Origin: Mermis nigrescens
Lineage: Eukaryota > Nematoda > Enoplea > Mermithida > Mermithidae
Length of the DNA: 64,000 bases
Assembly: GCA_036768485.1 (NCBI GenBank)
Contig: JAVLUZ010000411.1
Span: forward strand, 261,865-325,864
Reading direction: 5' to 3'
A model generated the notes under the pieces. It was not told where the DNA came from, made no database searches, and worked only from the letters and a program-made list of their open reading frames with translations. A program made the position numbers and the translations under genes. The first letter of the stretch is position 1. Every line of letters begins with the position of its first letter. Of the stretch, positions 20,230 to 33,019 are shown piece by piece.

Positions 20230-22615
20230 ACGCTTTGATTTGGTAGTAAAATAAATTTGTAGTATAGACTACATATTAACAACAAATGAATAGTGCAAAC
20301 TTTACACAACTACTAGGTGTAGAGAATACTAACAGTTTACGGCTTATTAATGTACATGATTACAATAAAGCTGTATATCTTTGTCGACTTCTGTGCACAG
20401 TAGTGTGATTGCTGGTTCATTTTAAACCACTTTTGTAGGCAATTTACATCAATTAAACGATAGCTCTCCATGTGCAAGATTTTGTGAAACATATTATAAA
20501 CACGGCTAAGAAAGATTTAACTTTAATGCAACCCATTTAAGACAAAATTACATCTCTTCAATGATCTAAGGACACTTGAACATAATTTTTAAATCACTTT
20601 AGATTACTTTTGAGGGTAAACAAACTCACTTAATTGATGTCTCACATATGAATCCTTGAAAATTTCTTGACTTCAGTTACAAAGTCTCTGCAAGTCTATC
20701 GAATTAGGGTTAACACGTAACGTAAACTTTACACAAACACATAGCGTAAAGAATATTTTAGTCGGATTCGTAATTTTGATATTGCTCCGATATTTCTTTC
20801 AATATTTATGGAAAAATGAGTCTCCATAATGTTTTAACGACAATAAACATTAGGTTTAAACCACTTTGAAATACTGCTGAGTGTAAGCAAGCGCGCCCAA
20901 TTGACGTTTATATTCCATTCCCTGTAAATTTTTATATCTCAGGAAAAAATTTCGATTTTTGCAATGCTCTAGAACAAAGGCTAACATGCAGTGTAAAAAA
21001 TTACTCGGATATTATGATCAACATTCATGAAAAAATTATGTCTCTACAATGGTCTGAGGACATATAAACAATGAATGTAAACTACTTTACATCACTGTTG
21101 GATGTAAACAAACGCGCCTACGTGACGTCTCACATTTGATCCTTTGAAAACTTCTAGGCTCCAAGAAAAAATTAGGTTTCAGGAATGCTCAAAAACGAAG
21201 ATAAATATATTTGTAGTGTAAACTTCATGTAAACACCTAGTGTAAAGAAGATTTTAGTCAGATTCGTAATTTTGATATTGTTCCGATATTACGATTAATA
21301 TTTATGAAAAAATTAAGTCTACATAATGTTCTATGGGCAAACTAACAATTGGTGTAAACTACTTTACAACACCGTAGAGTGTAAACATATGCGCCAGACT
21401 GGCATATCAAATTTGATTCCTGGTCCATTTCTAGACTTGATAAACGTGTCCCTGACTCGTAACCGGAGAAGCAGGCAGAAAAAACAAGACAGAAACGCAT
21501 TTAAAACTCCAAATTTTTGACTTTACACTCGCTAAATATTAATGTATAGACAATTTGCTTTGACATGCACCCGATATAAAGCACTTTATTTTTATTCTAT
21601 TAGACTTATCCCGACTTCTGGACGGAGAAAGTGGCGAACAAAAAACGCAACAAAAACGTATTTTCCATCATTTAGAACACTGTAAACTTTAAAATTCCGT
21701 ACCGAACTCCCCATTGAGTTTAAAGAAATTCGGTTTGGTACAATTTGTAGCTTTTAAATCGTAGTACATTCCTGTGTGCCAAAAGTCTGTTGCAAAAATT
21801 ATTTGGCATGATTTATCAATCAAACTTCGGAAAAAACGTGTTTTTTAGCCCATTTTTTACCTCTGATTTCGAACTTTACACCCCCATAAATAACTCAATA
21901 TTGCGTTTTTTTAAATGCGGTTTGCTGCGATGTTTAGCCCCTGTGAGGCACTTTATTAATGCTGTCTTCGATTTGCACTGACTCATAAGCGGAAAAATTT
22001 GGCAGAGAAATCTTAGTTAAATCCGTTTTTTTACACCATCCACTAGAGTGTAAACTTTAAACCCCAGGATCTAACTCACCATAGAGCATACAAGACTTTG
22101 CTTATATGCAGAATGTAGCCCTTGATCCGCTCTATATTTCTGTCAGAAAACATTTTAAAAACCTCATAACCGGAGTTAGTATCGGACATAGGAAGGTTGA
22201 AAACTCGACCAAAAAGTGCTTTTTCACCCCCAGATTTTCGCACTCTTTACACTGCCGTTCGATAAATAATGCGAATTTCAAAAAACAAAAAAAGTGACAT
22301 CTGTAGAATTCATCCCTCTATTATCCTATTCTGTTTAATCCTTCGAGTCATCAATACTCAGTTGTCCACATGCCGCAGTAAAAAGGTCCCAAAATTTATC
22401 CTATGTTATAACGTTACACAAAAACTTTACACCTTCTTTACACAGTCAATTTTGAGTTTCAAGAAAAACAAAAAAACACGGGCAGCGAATTTTTTATTAT
22501 CTTTCTTTTAAAAAAAACCGCACCTTCCAGAAGTGTCCCGTTATAGCTGTAGGGGGTGCCCAGGTGTTGGGGGTACCCAAGTATATTATAGGTACGCGCT
22601 AACGCGCTACCTATG
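20230..22615. mobile_element. 'gtgtaaac' repeat family, copy 1
   Basis: About 2.4 kb of non-coding sequence with recurrent 'gtgtaaac'/'tttacac' motifs in degenerate internal periods of roughly 140-400 bp. It closes with 'gtacccaagtatattataggtacgcgctaacgcgctaccta', in which TAGGTA.CGCGC and GCGC.TACCTA form a hairpin. Closely similar to 57.4-59.2 kb (including the end) and more distantly to 33.0-34.8 kb. No ORF of interest. Probably a non-autonomous element; the class is unknown. Confidence 0.6.
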
Positions 22616-22759
22616 ATTATTGTAAAGATTCAGACACAATGTCATGAATACGATAATTAAAAAGAATCAAAAAGAAGATCATACATTTTTTATTCATTAT
22701 CCGTTTGCATATTAATTATTTATTTATTACAAATCACTTTAGAAATTATTTATTCATAC

Positions 22760-25700
22760 TGTTCGAGCGCCGTAGTGCATGATTGATTCGTAATCGTAAG
22801 GTATTTGGTCGATCAATCTGTTATATATTATTCTGAAATTATTCTTGTAATACTGTAATATGTTGCCGTTATCCACGACGATGTATTGATCCCTATCTGG
22901 CCTCGATTGAGTGTGACCAAAGCCGAGCGAATGAAGTACTTCGTGCATGATATTGCCGGATGGATTCTAGATTAATTCAGAAACTCTCAGAATCTTACGG
23001 TAATAAGCATGAAAGCATGCAAATTTGAAAATTTTAAATGAATTTTGAAAGATTCGAACGGATTTTTTAAAATGTTCTTTGACTCTTATAAATTTTTTTG
23101 ATTTGCATCTGACAAAAAGACTGAGAAGACTATTTTAAAAATTAAGGAAATGTTAGGTCATTTCGTTTCAGTAGTCTTAGTTCCCTCAAATTGATGTACT
23201 TATTAAGAAACGTAAAATTTGGTAATATTGATTCAAACCTTGCAGTATGGAGAAATTGATATATTGTTCCCGTGATATTGGCGACCCAATGGTGATCTAC
23301 CACAAGATCCTATCTTATTAGACATCTTGAAAAGCAAATGCGGTCCGTCAGGTATCTTGTTGACTTTAGTGAACGACACGCAATCGTTCGAGGCTTTATT
23401 TAGTTGATCCAAGGCTGCGTCGATAATACTTCTGAGAGCAGTATCTGTGACAAATATTCAGTTAATTATTCGTACGAAAAAAGAGAGACAGCACGAAAAA
23501 GCTGTAGAATTGAATCGGCATTACCGAATTTACAAATTACTTTAATCCGTTTTATTCAAAACAAATACATTCAATTACGACAAGAGCATTTGTGTAAAGT
23601 TGTGAAGAAGTGCAAAATAATAAATGGTGTGTTCAGTCATGGACCATCTAGAAACACAGCGGACCCCGGCCCCTAAACTTAAATTCTTGGCTCAGTGTTT
23701 TGGATTATTGCCAGTTTTGCACCACCTAGACCCCTCAGAATTCGGCTGCTGCCCACGTATGCAGATTGCGTGATTTGTTGATGAGAATAGGTGCTGGAGG
23801 GCAAGAAACTGCTGATGAACCGCGGAGATTTTCCTTTGTTTTTGGAAATGCCAGGATAATGTGAACCTTTATTTCAATAGTTTAGCAATTTCCTGGTCTC
23901 AAAAATGAATGCGCAAAAGTTAGCTGTGTGTTGAATGCATACGATCGCGAAATTCATTAGATTTAGGAATTTCGATTCACTTTGCATTTTAGTAACAAAT
24001 CTTTGAAAGCGCTGGAAAATTCGATTTCCTCGCCATATCCCGATTCTTATATTAAACAAAAAGCAAAGTGCGTCTGATTCAAAGCGGATTTTATCGCAAC
24101 GACGTTCACTGCAAATAATTAATAATCCAGAAAAGCCGGAGTCTGTCTGATAGATTAAAATTAATATCGATTCTATTCAGGTGTGGTGAACAAAAGAAAA
24201 ATCAAATTACTTATCGTAATTTTTAGTTATTATCTTAAAAATCTGCAAGATTTAAACAACGGATAGGCGTATGGTTTACCGAAGTAAACGTGGAAAGCAG
24301 TCAAATTCTTTGATGTTTCGATGGTGTAGAACTTGCAAAAATTTGAAGGAAAACATGCAAAAAATTAATTCTGGGGTGTTCCAGTTTCTGGGGTATCCGG
24401 CGGATTATTGAAGATCCAAACTATCCGATTAATTAAAAGCACACTATCGATTGAATCTGCGTCACTTTGATTGTCAGCTGATAACTTTTTCTGAATTACG
24501 AACTCCAAACATACGTTTAAATGCGGAAATACTGCTAAGCACTCAGGCAACAGGTTATTCTGTGAAAACGATTCAATTTAATCTTACTTATCAATTAATG
24601 AAAAATAAAAATTGAAAACAAAGTACAGTTCATTACTACGTATTTCAGTAGTAACGTATTTAATTGGCATCTCTGTCCATCTCCTGGCCGGAATTTTTTC
24701 AAAATTGGGTGCCGCCATGCGAGCCCTGCTTCCGCGGCTGTTTATAGAATTTATAATCTTGTCCATATTATCTGAAATTACTTCAAATTGTCTGCGATTC
24801 AAGCTCATGATCTTGTAATTTGCAAATAAGTTTGATTTGCTGAGAATATCGGCCTGAAAAATGAAACAACTAATATCGCACTAGCCGTGTAATACGATCA
24901 AAAAATAATTTCTATAGCTATAAGCAAGTTAAGAAATTCAAAAAAATAAATTTTAGCTGCAAAGCACGATCATTCCAGACGGATTAAGAAAACATGTTGA
25001 AAAGCGGATAAATCAACAAACCCACTAATGCTCGTTTAATACTCATTAGCACCTAAAAACGCACATTCAGTACTCATTCTGTTATCATTAAACACTGATT
25101 CATGACATTTTATCCAATTTCGTGGCACCTGATGTCTGTGCCAATAATCGTTTCTATAATCTACAATGTTATCGACTCGTACAAAGTACTCTAGAACTAA
25201 ATAATGCAGTTTTAGCACTTCAACTTTCGGGTAAAAATTTTAATAATTGCCGGCGATCTGCGTTTTCTAATAACCTTTTCTCCAGATGCATGAATAACGT
25301 GAGACGGAGTCTCACGATTTTGTTCATTTTTTTTGGAGCTAATCTTGTGCTCGTATTTGCTGAAATTGTCAAAATAATAAAGCTGTTTTTAGCCAAAATG
25401 ACCTCGAAAACTGGTATACATGCTAAAATAGCGTTAAAACTACGTTATTCCACAGTTTTTAGTCATTTTCGAGCATTTTTGAAGAAAACTTTCAATTTCT
25501 ATCCAGTTTTAGCCTTGTTTTGCCTCATTTATCCCGCAAAATCGTCTGCTGGTGCTAATCAACACCCTAGAATGGAAAAATTGAAAATTTAATGGGGAAA
25601 ATGGGGTAAAATTAAGGCCGAAAATGGATGAAAATTCAAAATTTGCTCTAAAAGTGCTTTAAATTGACCAGAAACTGTGTAATAATGTACTCTGAACGCT

Positions 25701-28700
25701 ATTTTAGCCCTTATACCAATTTTTAAGGTCAGTTTGTTCCAAAAAAGCTCAATTTTTGACCCGCTTCAGACCAGCTGACCCTCTCCTCCCAGATCGGCCA
25801 TGCTGTACACCTATGGGAACCACCCCTCTAAAGGCATCAGAACTTTTCTGCAATAACCCGTTGTTTATGAGTTTTAATCACCCGCACGTGCAAAACTGAT
25901 CGTATATTCGGAATCAGGGTCACGGGACAACGTTTAGATAAAATAAGATGAGCACTCTGTAGTCAGTGAAGACTTTTTCCCACAGATGGACAGACACACA
26001 GACAAATATCAAATGAATATTTTAGATTTATTCTGAATCGTTTTTAAAATATTCCAACGGTTTGCCCTTGCATATAAAAAACCCTATCAATAATGCTATG
26101 ATTCAAATTTCCGCTTAAACTTGATAAGAGATAAGTAAATTTTATCATCTTAAATGGATTCATTCGTAACATTTATTTAAAACGTGCACACGCAAACGTA
26201 TGCTGGACGACCACTTTTACCCCTTTTTGCACTCATACTTACAAATGAGCCTTCAAACGATTGTGACCCGCTTGACCCACCGTCCCGCTAGACCCACCGT
26301 CCCACTAGACCCACTTTTTCGTCCCGCTAGACCCACCGGAAGTCTCGCTAGACCCACTACGTGCATAATGAGGTGTCCCGCTAGACCCACCGTTTCGTGA
26401 CCGTCCCGCTAGACCCACTGTCTCGGAAGACCCACTCGAAAAAGGAAGACATACACATCACACGTGAAATGAAAAATAGTTATCAAGACGCTTAAGTGAA
26501 TTCTGTAAAATTTTTGTAATCATTATTTAAAAAGAAAGTTTGAGGTGTGCAATAGTCAATAACAAGCGGTTAGTTTGTTTTCATAATTGTGCAATTGTAT
26601 ATAATTACCATAGGTACTTCATTCGAAAAAAGTTTCGTTATTATCAGCTTCACAGACTAACATAGCTGACTCCATATAACGAATTAAAACGAAATTAGCG
26701 CGACCGAAATCCATGGCTCGATTCGAAATCAAAATTTCTATATAGTATTTGATGGTCGCAAATAAAGTGAGCACAAGGACATTAGCGCTCCTTAGTCCTA
26801 TTTTTAAAAATAGATTCGGATTTATTGACAATGACCTAATTAACATTTTCGATTTTTTACTGAGAATTTGCAACATCCGCTCGGCCCGATTATTGTTGAG
26901 CCGTCTTTGTGAAATGCCTACATGCTTTTCATAATATTCATATGTGCATATCTGCACTGTTATCGGAATGCAGTTTCAACGCTTCAATCTGTGTGCCTAC
27001 TTAGTATAAGGAAATTCCCTGATCGGAGGATACAGAGAGTACAGTACCATTACGGTAATAAGCAAAAAGCACTCTGAAATGTGTTTGACAAGAGTGCATT
27101 CCTTGACATGAAAAATAAAAATTCATTCTAAAAAAATTATCGGCCATGGCTGGTTACTTACCATTGCCACACACATGCACGCACATATCTTCTTTGCATG
27201 TTATAATTTGTAATATACACAATTTCATGCAATAATATACAAAATTTATTTATTTAATAATTAAATTTAATTGATTAGGTGGTTGATTAAATGTAATTAT
27301 TTTTTAATTAATTATTTATATATTTGACTAAACATATATACTTGAATGGATACACTTTGAAAGCATTTCTGTGTTTGCTTATAAGCGTAAATAATTTTCT
27401 TCTCTGGTGGGTCTTCCGAGACAGTGGGTCTAGCGGGACGGTCGCAAAACGGTGGGTCTAGCGGGACACCTCATTATGCACGTGGTGGGTCTAGCGAGAC
27501 TTCCGGTGGGTCTAGCGGGACGAAAAAGTGGGTCTAGTGGGACGGTGGGTCTAGCGGGACGGTGGGTCAAGCGGGACGGTGGGTCTAGCGGGACGGGACC
27601 CTTCAAACGGGATATGTACAATCACGTAGCATCAATCAGTATAATTTCAATATAATTGGTCCGAGTTTTCCCGCGTTTTTTGTTAAGAAAATTGAGGAAA
27701 CTAAGCATAGATGGGCTGTGATAAAATTCTGATGTCTACCAAACACTGTAAAAAAATTATCGCATTAACAACAAAATAATGCCTGCACGATGAATCAACA
27801 AAATATTTATGTTTAAAACGGACCTTGTATGTCAGCCTGACTAATGTTCCTATGTTAATGTTTGAAATGTTTAATCAGATAAATTTACAATCAAATGGAC
27901 AGCTAAAGCAGCATTTTGTAGAATCAACATAATATGATATATAGATGGCGCTGCTTGCGCATTAAAACCCGCATATCTATCTTTCAGGTTGCAATTACCT
28001 TTGCTGTTAACCAACCATGCTAGACCCATTTCCCCTTATTCATATGGGGAAGCGCTTTGTGCATACCGACTTTCTCCAAAAGTCAATATGCGCATTTTTG
28101 TAGGGCAGGGTCATCAAATTTATGGCTTACTGTACAGCTTGTAGCAATTTATGATCTTTTAATTTCGATCAACATGAAACAGTATGCAAATTTAAATTCG
28201 ATCAACATAAAGTTTTTATGTTAATTTTACGAAGAAAAAACACTTTTTAAAATCAGATCAACATAAACATTTCAATATTTTAAGCCGAATCAACAAAAAA
28301 ACCTTTATATTGCTATACTAAAATTTTTACGCAACAAATTCCACATAAAAAGTTTGTTGTGCCTAGAAATTACTTTTTACGGTGTAATTGTTCCAAATTC
28401 CAACCCACCTTCTACGCCCATTTGTGAACATGCTAGATTAAACAGACATTTTTAAAACAATCGATCACATTCGCACCTTCGTTGACTCTGACATTCTGCT
28501 TTTTTGGACCAATTCATTGATATGCTGCCGTTTTGAATCGATCAAATCTGTCAGATTTTCTCGCGTTTCGTCGTCGATTGTTTGATCAACAAGTATTGAT
28601 GACCTATCCTCAGAAATAATTTCAATGAAATCATCGATTGATTCTATACTGGGAATGTCGGTCACATCAGCTATGCTAGACGTAATTAAGATAAACAAGG

Positions 28701-28719
28701 CGTACAATGTTCTCTCCAT
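22760..28719 (-). CDS. Astacin-family (M12A) zinc metalloprotease, four exons, 3' incomplete
   Basis: A secreted endopeptidase. Exon 1 (28719-28477) encodes a signal peptide (MERTLYALFILITSS) and acidic propeptide. Exon 2 (24853-24640) gives the rest of the propeptide, a basic SRGSRAR site and RRWTEMPIKYV, which fits the mature N-terminus. Exon 3 (23444-23239) carries three expected cysteines (NDC, GSC, PYC). Exon 4 (22966-22760) has HEVLHSLGFGH, RPDRD and Met-turn SIMHYG. Phases agree at every junction (0, 1+2, 0) with GT..AG borders. ATG 28719 is preferred over 28737 because 'ctttacag' right before it resembles a splice or trans-splice acceptor. The Glu that normally follows the third zinc His is Thr here. 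The end of the catalytic domain after exon 4 was not found; the 'gtgtaaac' repeat begins 140 bases downstream, so the gene may be truncated or have a distant last exon. The join of exon 1 is the least certain. Confidence 0.8.
26260..27599. mobile_element. Foldback element with 17-bp tandem-repeat inverted ends, 10-bp target duplication
   Basis: Left end 26264-26436 and right end 27407-27599 are reverse complements with only a few differences over about 165 bp. Each is built from units of GTGGGTCTAGCGGGACG. CCTTCAAACG flanks both sides (26250-26259 and 27600-27609), which fits a 10-bp target duplication. The right end has one extra unit. The roughly 970-bp interior holds a 112-codon open frame (26619-26957, minus) that I do not recognise. 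The element lies inside the first intron of the astacin gene. Confidence 0.8.
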
Positions 28720-28739
28720 CCTGTAAAGCATCAACATTT

Positions 28740-31700
28740 ACATCAACATGTACGGTTTTGCAAAATGATTAATGAAAAACGCTTTGTGAATCGCTGCAGA
28801 TACAAATAAGAACGCCTAGAAGTTATTTATTTATTTTTTATATTATTTTTTTAAATTCTCACAGTCGGGTTTCGGTATATTCTATTTCTTACTTTTAATT
28901 TACTTTAATTAATTGTATTCGAGTTGTCTTGCTATTAAAATAATCCGACTGGACAACAAAAGATATGATTTAAAGCTGAAAGTATTGATTATGACCGTGC
29001 CATACTATGTAAATTAATCTCATCTAGCGAATAGGGTGCTTCGCTGCCCATTTGCCAAAGCATTTTCAAATGGGTCAGTTCGCTTCACTTGCAGAAAAGA
29101 CGTATACAACTGCAACATGCCGAAAATTGCCTAGAAATTCATATCTTATTTGTCATCGTAATGTTGAATTATCATTATTATTCAATCGTTCCGAATTTCA
29201 CAGCTTTCTCTTATTTACTCTCTTATATCCACTGTTAGGCACCTCTCAGTATTATTCGTTCAATAAATGCAAAATATCGTCAGGAGCGCTCATCATGAAT
29301 TATCAACTTCTCTAAGCTTGCCTTCGCTCTAAAACTTAAATTAGTCGCAAATCACCATGATCATCGAAATTTTACAATTTCATGGGCTAAAGTCCGTTTG
29401 TTTTAACTTTGAGGCTTTTGACAAAATTTGAAGTGCCTGCAAAAGGGGTTTAAACACAAAAAGTTATGATATTCTACAGTATATTGAGTCATGGTGAGAC
29501 GCTAGCTATTGCCGAAGCGCATTACTGCATCAATGATATGAATCACTTTTGTAGCCGTGATTCATGCGAAATAAATTCAAAAGAAAACCACAGATAAATG
29601 AAATAGACTATAAGTAGATTTATTCACTCAACAATGACTGATTTTATTTTGATTATTTATTTATCTATTAGCTTCTTTCTTTTGCTCGTGTGCCAATTAG
29701 AGAGCATTCTAAAGTGCACAGAAAACTAGAATAAAGTTTAATCGATGCGCAAGCAAACTCTAAAAGTTACAAATAAATCAGCCGAAGCGAAAAATCTCTA
29801 AAATCGAATTAGCATTTTTCAAAAGCTATGCGTTTGCTGTCTTCAATTTGTTTACGTTGAATCGCAAGCACGTTATTTGGCAATATTCAATAAAGCATAC
29901 AAAACTCAACATCTCGCTTCGCTGTGAATTCTCTTCATCAGTGAGTAGTATGCTTTTTGAAACCTTCCATAATTTTATCTTAACGCGTCCTCTACGTTTT
30001 TGTAGCGCTAAACCATGCGATTCGAGTAGTCAGTTCGAAATCAGCGGTTCAGTTAATCTGAGATGCCAAATTTGAGAAGTAACACTGTAACAACAACACC
30101 CAAAATTTCACGTAATAAATAGGGTATGTTTAGGCTTCCGTATATCAAGAAACAATATGTGAATTTCGTTGAAATTCTACAGTAAATTCATCAAAGACAT
30201 TACTAAAATATAGTTGGAATTCAAATGAAATTTATCTGCCGCGATTTGAGATACTGAGAATAATGAAACGTTAAAAAGCGTTATCCCTATGGTTTTTAGT
30301 CAGTTTACACTGCTATATAAGAAGTTTTACATAAATCGATAGAGCATTGAAAGTTCGTCCAGAATGGCAAAAAAATTAGCACCGCGGCAATTATAGCCGT
30401 CAGAACCACCAAAACATTTTATAGTGATTCGTCGTTTCCAGATTTCAAAAGCCCGATCAAGCCATTTGATAAAAAGTCGGTAGGGGCCCGGAATACGCAC
30501 TGAGCCAAACCCGCGTCTCCAAGGCTCCGAGTGTGGTGTCCCATGCTCATAATGCTTTCGCCGTTTCTCCCAGGCTCCGTGTTTGGTCACCTATGCTTAT
30601 CATGGTTTCGCCGTTTCTCCCAAGCTCCGTTTCACCGTTTCTCCAGAACTCTGTGTGTTGTTATGTTTGATTATCATGGTTTCGCCGTATTCTACATATT
30701 TGCATGCTATTTTTACTCCCTATCTTTTTCATTAGTAGGATTTACAGGTTCGACCATAACTTTTCTATCAAAAATCCCTTATTAATGACGTTTCGTCGAA
30801 ATTCCTAATCACCTACGCTATATTTTTGTGAAATAGGATTTTAAGACTTTCGCTAGAATTTCTATAATAAGAATAATTTCAGTACCTATTATTTCAGCAA
30901 GAATTCTTTAAAAAAATCAGGCGATTCGCGCCGAGTGTATTAAATGGATTGCGAATAAGTAAAGTCAGCGTATTGATCAGAAATTTAGTCAGACCTAGCC
31001 ATCCTTCAACCCAAACACGATAACTTTTCTGGCTCTTAAATATTTTGAACACTGAAAATGACATTTGCAGAAATTTTGATGAGAATGCGCACCTTGTTAA
31101 CTATTACCAAAAATTTTGAATTTTTCAGCTAAATCGCTACCAACAAATGATCACGAATATTGACACTCGAAATTAGCCAGAAAAACGTTGTTTCGCCGCG
31201 AGTGATGGATTTTTGGGGTGATTTGGAAAATTTTAAAGAACTTATTGATGAACAGACAGACGTCTAAGCTTAAATTCATTTAAAAACGAGTACAACTTCA
31301 AAAATTGTAACAAGTCGTCTATGAAAAATATTCAGATGTAAAAGCAATAGCAAAGTTAAAATTTAGTTCCAGTGGCCCTGACCGACTGATGAATCCAGTT
31401 TTATAAGAATCTAGGACAAAGCAGCATTTGTTATTCATTATATCCTTTCAGACTGCTGCGTGAATACGCTTTTATACTCATTTTAAAATCTCAACAATAA
31501 TGCATTTTATCCATTGCGAGCAGAAAAATTTTAAAAAGCTTTGTGATATCACCAGGTGTGCATTCTAAATTACGTTCATTTACATATGCTTACGATCTTT
31601 TGAAATGTTCAAGTCTTTTAACAAATGCTTCCTTTTTGTACGCATGTGAAAATGTAAACGAATCAAAATGAAGTAATGAAAAGGCCTAACTAAGTCAGTC

Positions 31701-31960
31701 GAATCAAAAGCTGTCTACGAATGTATATATTCAAATAGGTATATCGTACTTATGCCTCTATAATTGTCGAAACTTTTTCGAAAAACCCGTCGTTTTCGAG
31801 TTTCAGCTGTCTCGGGCCAGTTCGATCATAAGTTCTGAATCAAGATCCCGGAATACCACTTAGACGAGATTAAGAAGAGTGTTTCATTAAACAGTTAAGA
31901 CTTTTTTCCGCTGACGGACAGACACACAGACAACTACCAAATTAATATTATAGATGCTCC
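28740..31960. other. Gene-free stretch upstream of the astacin gene
   Basis: No exon recognised. At 30515-30690 a minisatellite of about three units of roughly 60 bp repeats 'tttcgccgtttctcccaggctccgtgt'. 31775-31985 resembles 25850-26040: both carry 'gacttttt.ccc.c.gacggacagacacacagacaa', a dispersed repeat. The rest is AT-rich non-coding sequence. Confidence 0.45.
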
Positions 31961-31967
31961 GCTGAAT

Positions 31968-32646
31968 CAAAAATTACGAATATACTTCGGAATTACGCAT
32001 AATTAGGGACACAAAAGGAGGCGACTATGGAAAAGTTACCTATGATGCCCGTGGAACTTGTAAGACTCTACTAAAAATAAGACTTCCACTAAAAAACGCA
32101 AAAAACATCGAAGTTTATTCGGTTCGGCGGCCTGCAGAACGGAGTTGCACATGCGACTTTAAAATAAATAACGTGAATATCTTTTCTTAGAAAAGAAGCG
32201 ACTATTGATCAAAAAGGACATAATGTGCATCCTTTCACTGGCATTGTACGTAATGCTATAGGGCAGCTATTGAAAAGCTGGCGTGCCTGTCACAATTAAT
32301 GAAGCCATAGACGATTATCTAAATATTGGCTATATATTGAAAAAGAAATTTAATATTGATAAGAAACTAAATCGGTTATTAAAATACATCGTAGCTTCCT
32401 CCTAATCACTTTTTCTGAACCAGTGAAGACTGTTTTGTGAAGATTCGTTTTTTTCAGAAGCCGCAGAATATACATTTTTTCATTTTTAGCGGAAGTCTAA
32501 TTTCTAGTAGATTCTCACAACTTTGACAGACATAATTGTGCATAGGTAACTTTACCCTAGTCCCCTCCTATTATGTTCTTAATGATGCGTAATTTCAAAT
32601 CTATTTGTCCTTTTTGTTTCATTTGAGCATTTTTCTTTACTAGTAC
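31968..32646. mobile_element. Foldback family A element, diverged copy
   Basis: Left arm 31968-32137 and right arm 32459-32646 are reverse complements with many differences ('agaatctactaaaaataagacttcc'-type core, ends at 'gcggcc'). The right outer end CTTTACTAGTACCCTACTTT matches the 19.5-kb copy. The interior of 320 bp is non-coding. Confidence 0.65.
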
Positions 32647-32696
32647 CCTACTTTTAATGAACCTGATCTAGTAAATCAGTCAGTAAACAAATATTG

Positions 32697-32953
32697 TAAT
32701 ATTCATAGCTGGGCAGCACTAAAATTCTGGGAAGGGTTTGCAAAAAGTCAAAAAATGATCTTAAAATTATGGTATAGTAAAAAACACCGTTTTTCAACCT
32801 TTCTCATCGAGCACTATCCAATAGCATCAAAAAATTGCTAAAAAAATTTCAGAAATTGAAATGTGGGGGAGTGTGTTGTTTTTTGGAGGGAGGGTGCTAT
32901 TCAGCCTTCTGGGGAGAGTATACAGCCCCCGAAACTCCCCCCACGCCCACGTG
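32697..32953. mobile_element. MITE family B copy inserted in family A flank
   Basis: Starts GGGCAGCACTAAAATTCTGGG and ends CGCCCACGTGTGG. Removing it restores similarity between 32650-32990 and 19550-19640 ('cagtcagtaaaca' then 'atgccacagtaatga'), so the insertion point is visible by comparison. Confidence 0.65.
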
Positions 32954-33019
32954 TGGTGGAATGCCACAGTAATGATAGCAACCCAGAAAGCGTAAAACAA
33001 GACCATCCTTTCTTATTCA

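Noticed and set aside
24365..24550. Minus-strand 61-codon frame between astacin exons 2 and 3
   Set aside because: Exons 2 and 3 join in phase without it, and its end runs into repeat-like sequence; treated as intronic.
25122..25592. 156-codon plus-strand frame with hydrophobic stretches
   Set aside because: It has no ATG at its start (GTG), lies in an intron of the astacin gene on the other strand, and shows no recognised domain.
26619..26957. 112-codon minus-strand frame
   Set aside because: It lies inside the foldback element; no similarity recognised and no second copy to test conservation. Mentioned with the element but not called as a gene.
26264..27599. Regular 17-bp repeats considered as a CRISPR array
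   Set aside because: Repeats are contiguous or irregularly spaced without uniform spacers, are inverted at the two ends, and the genome is eukaryotic.
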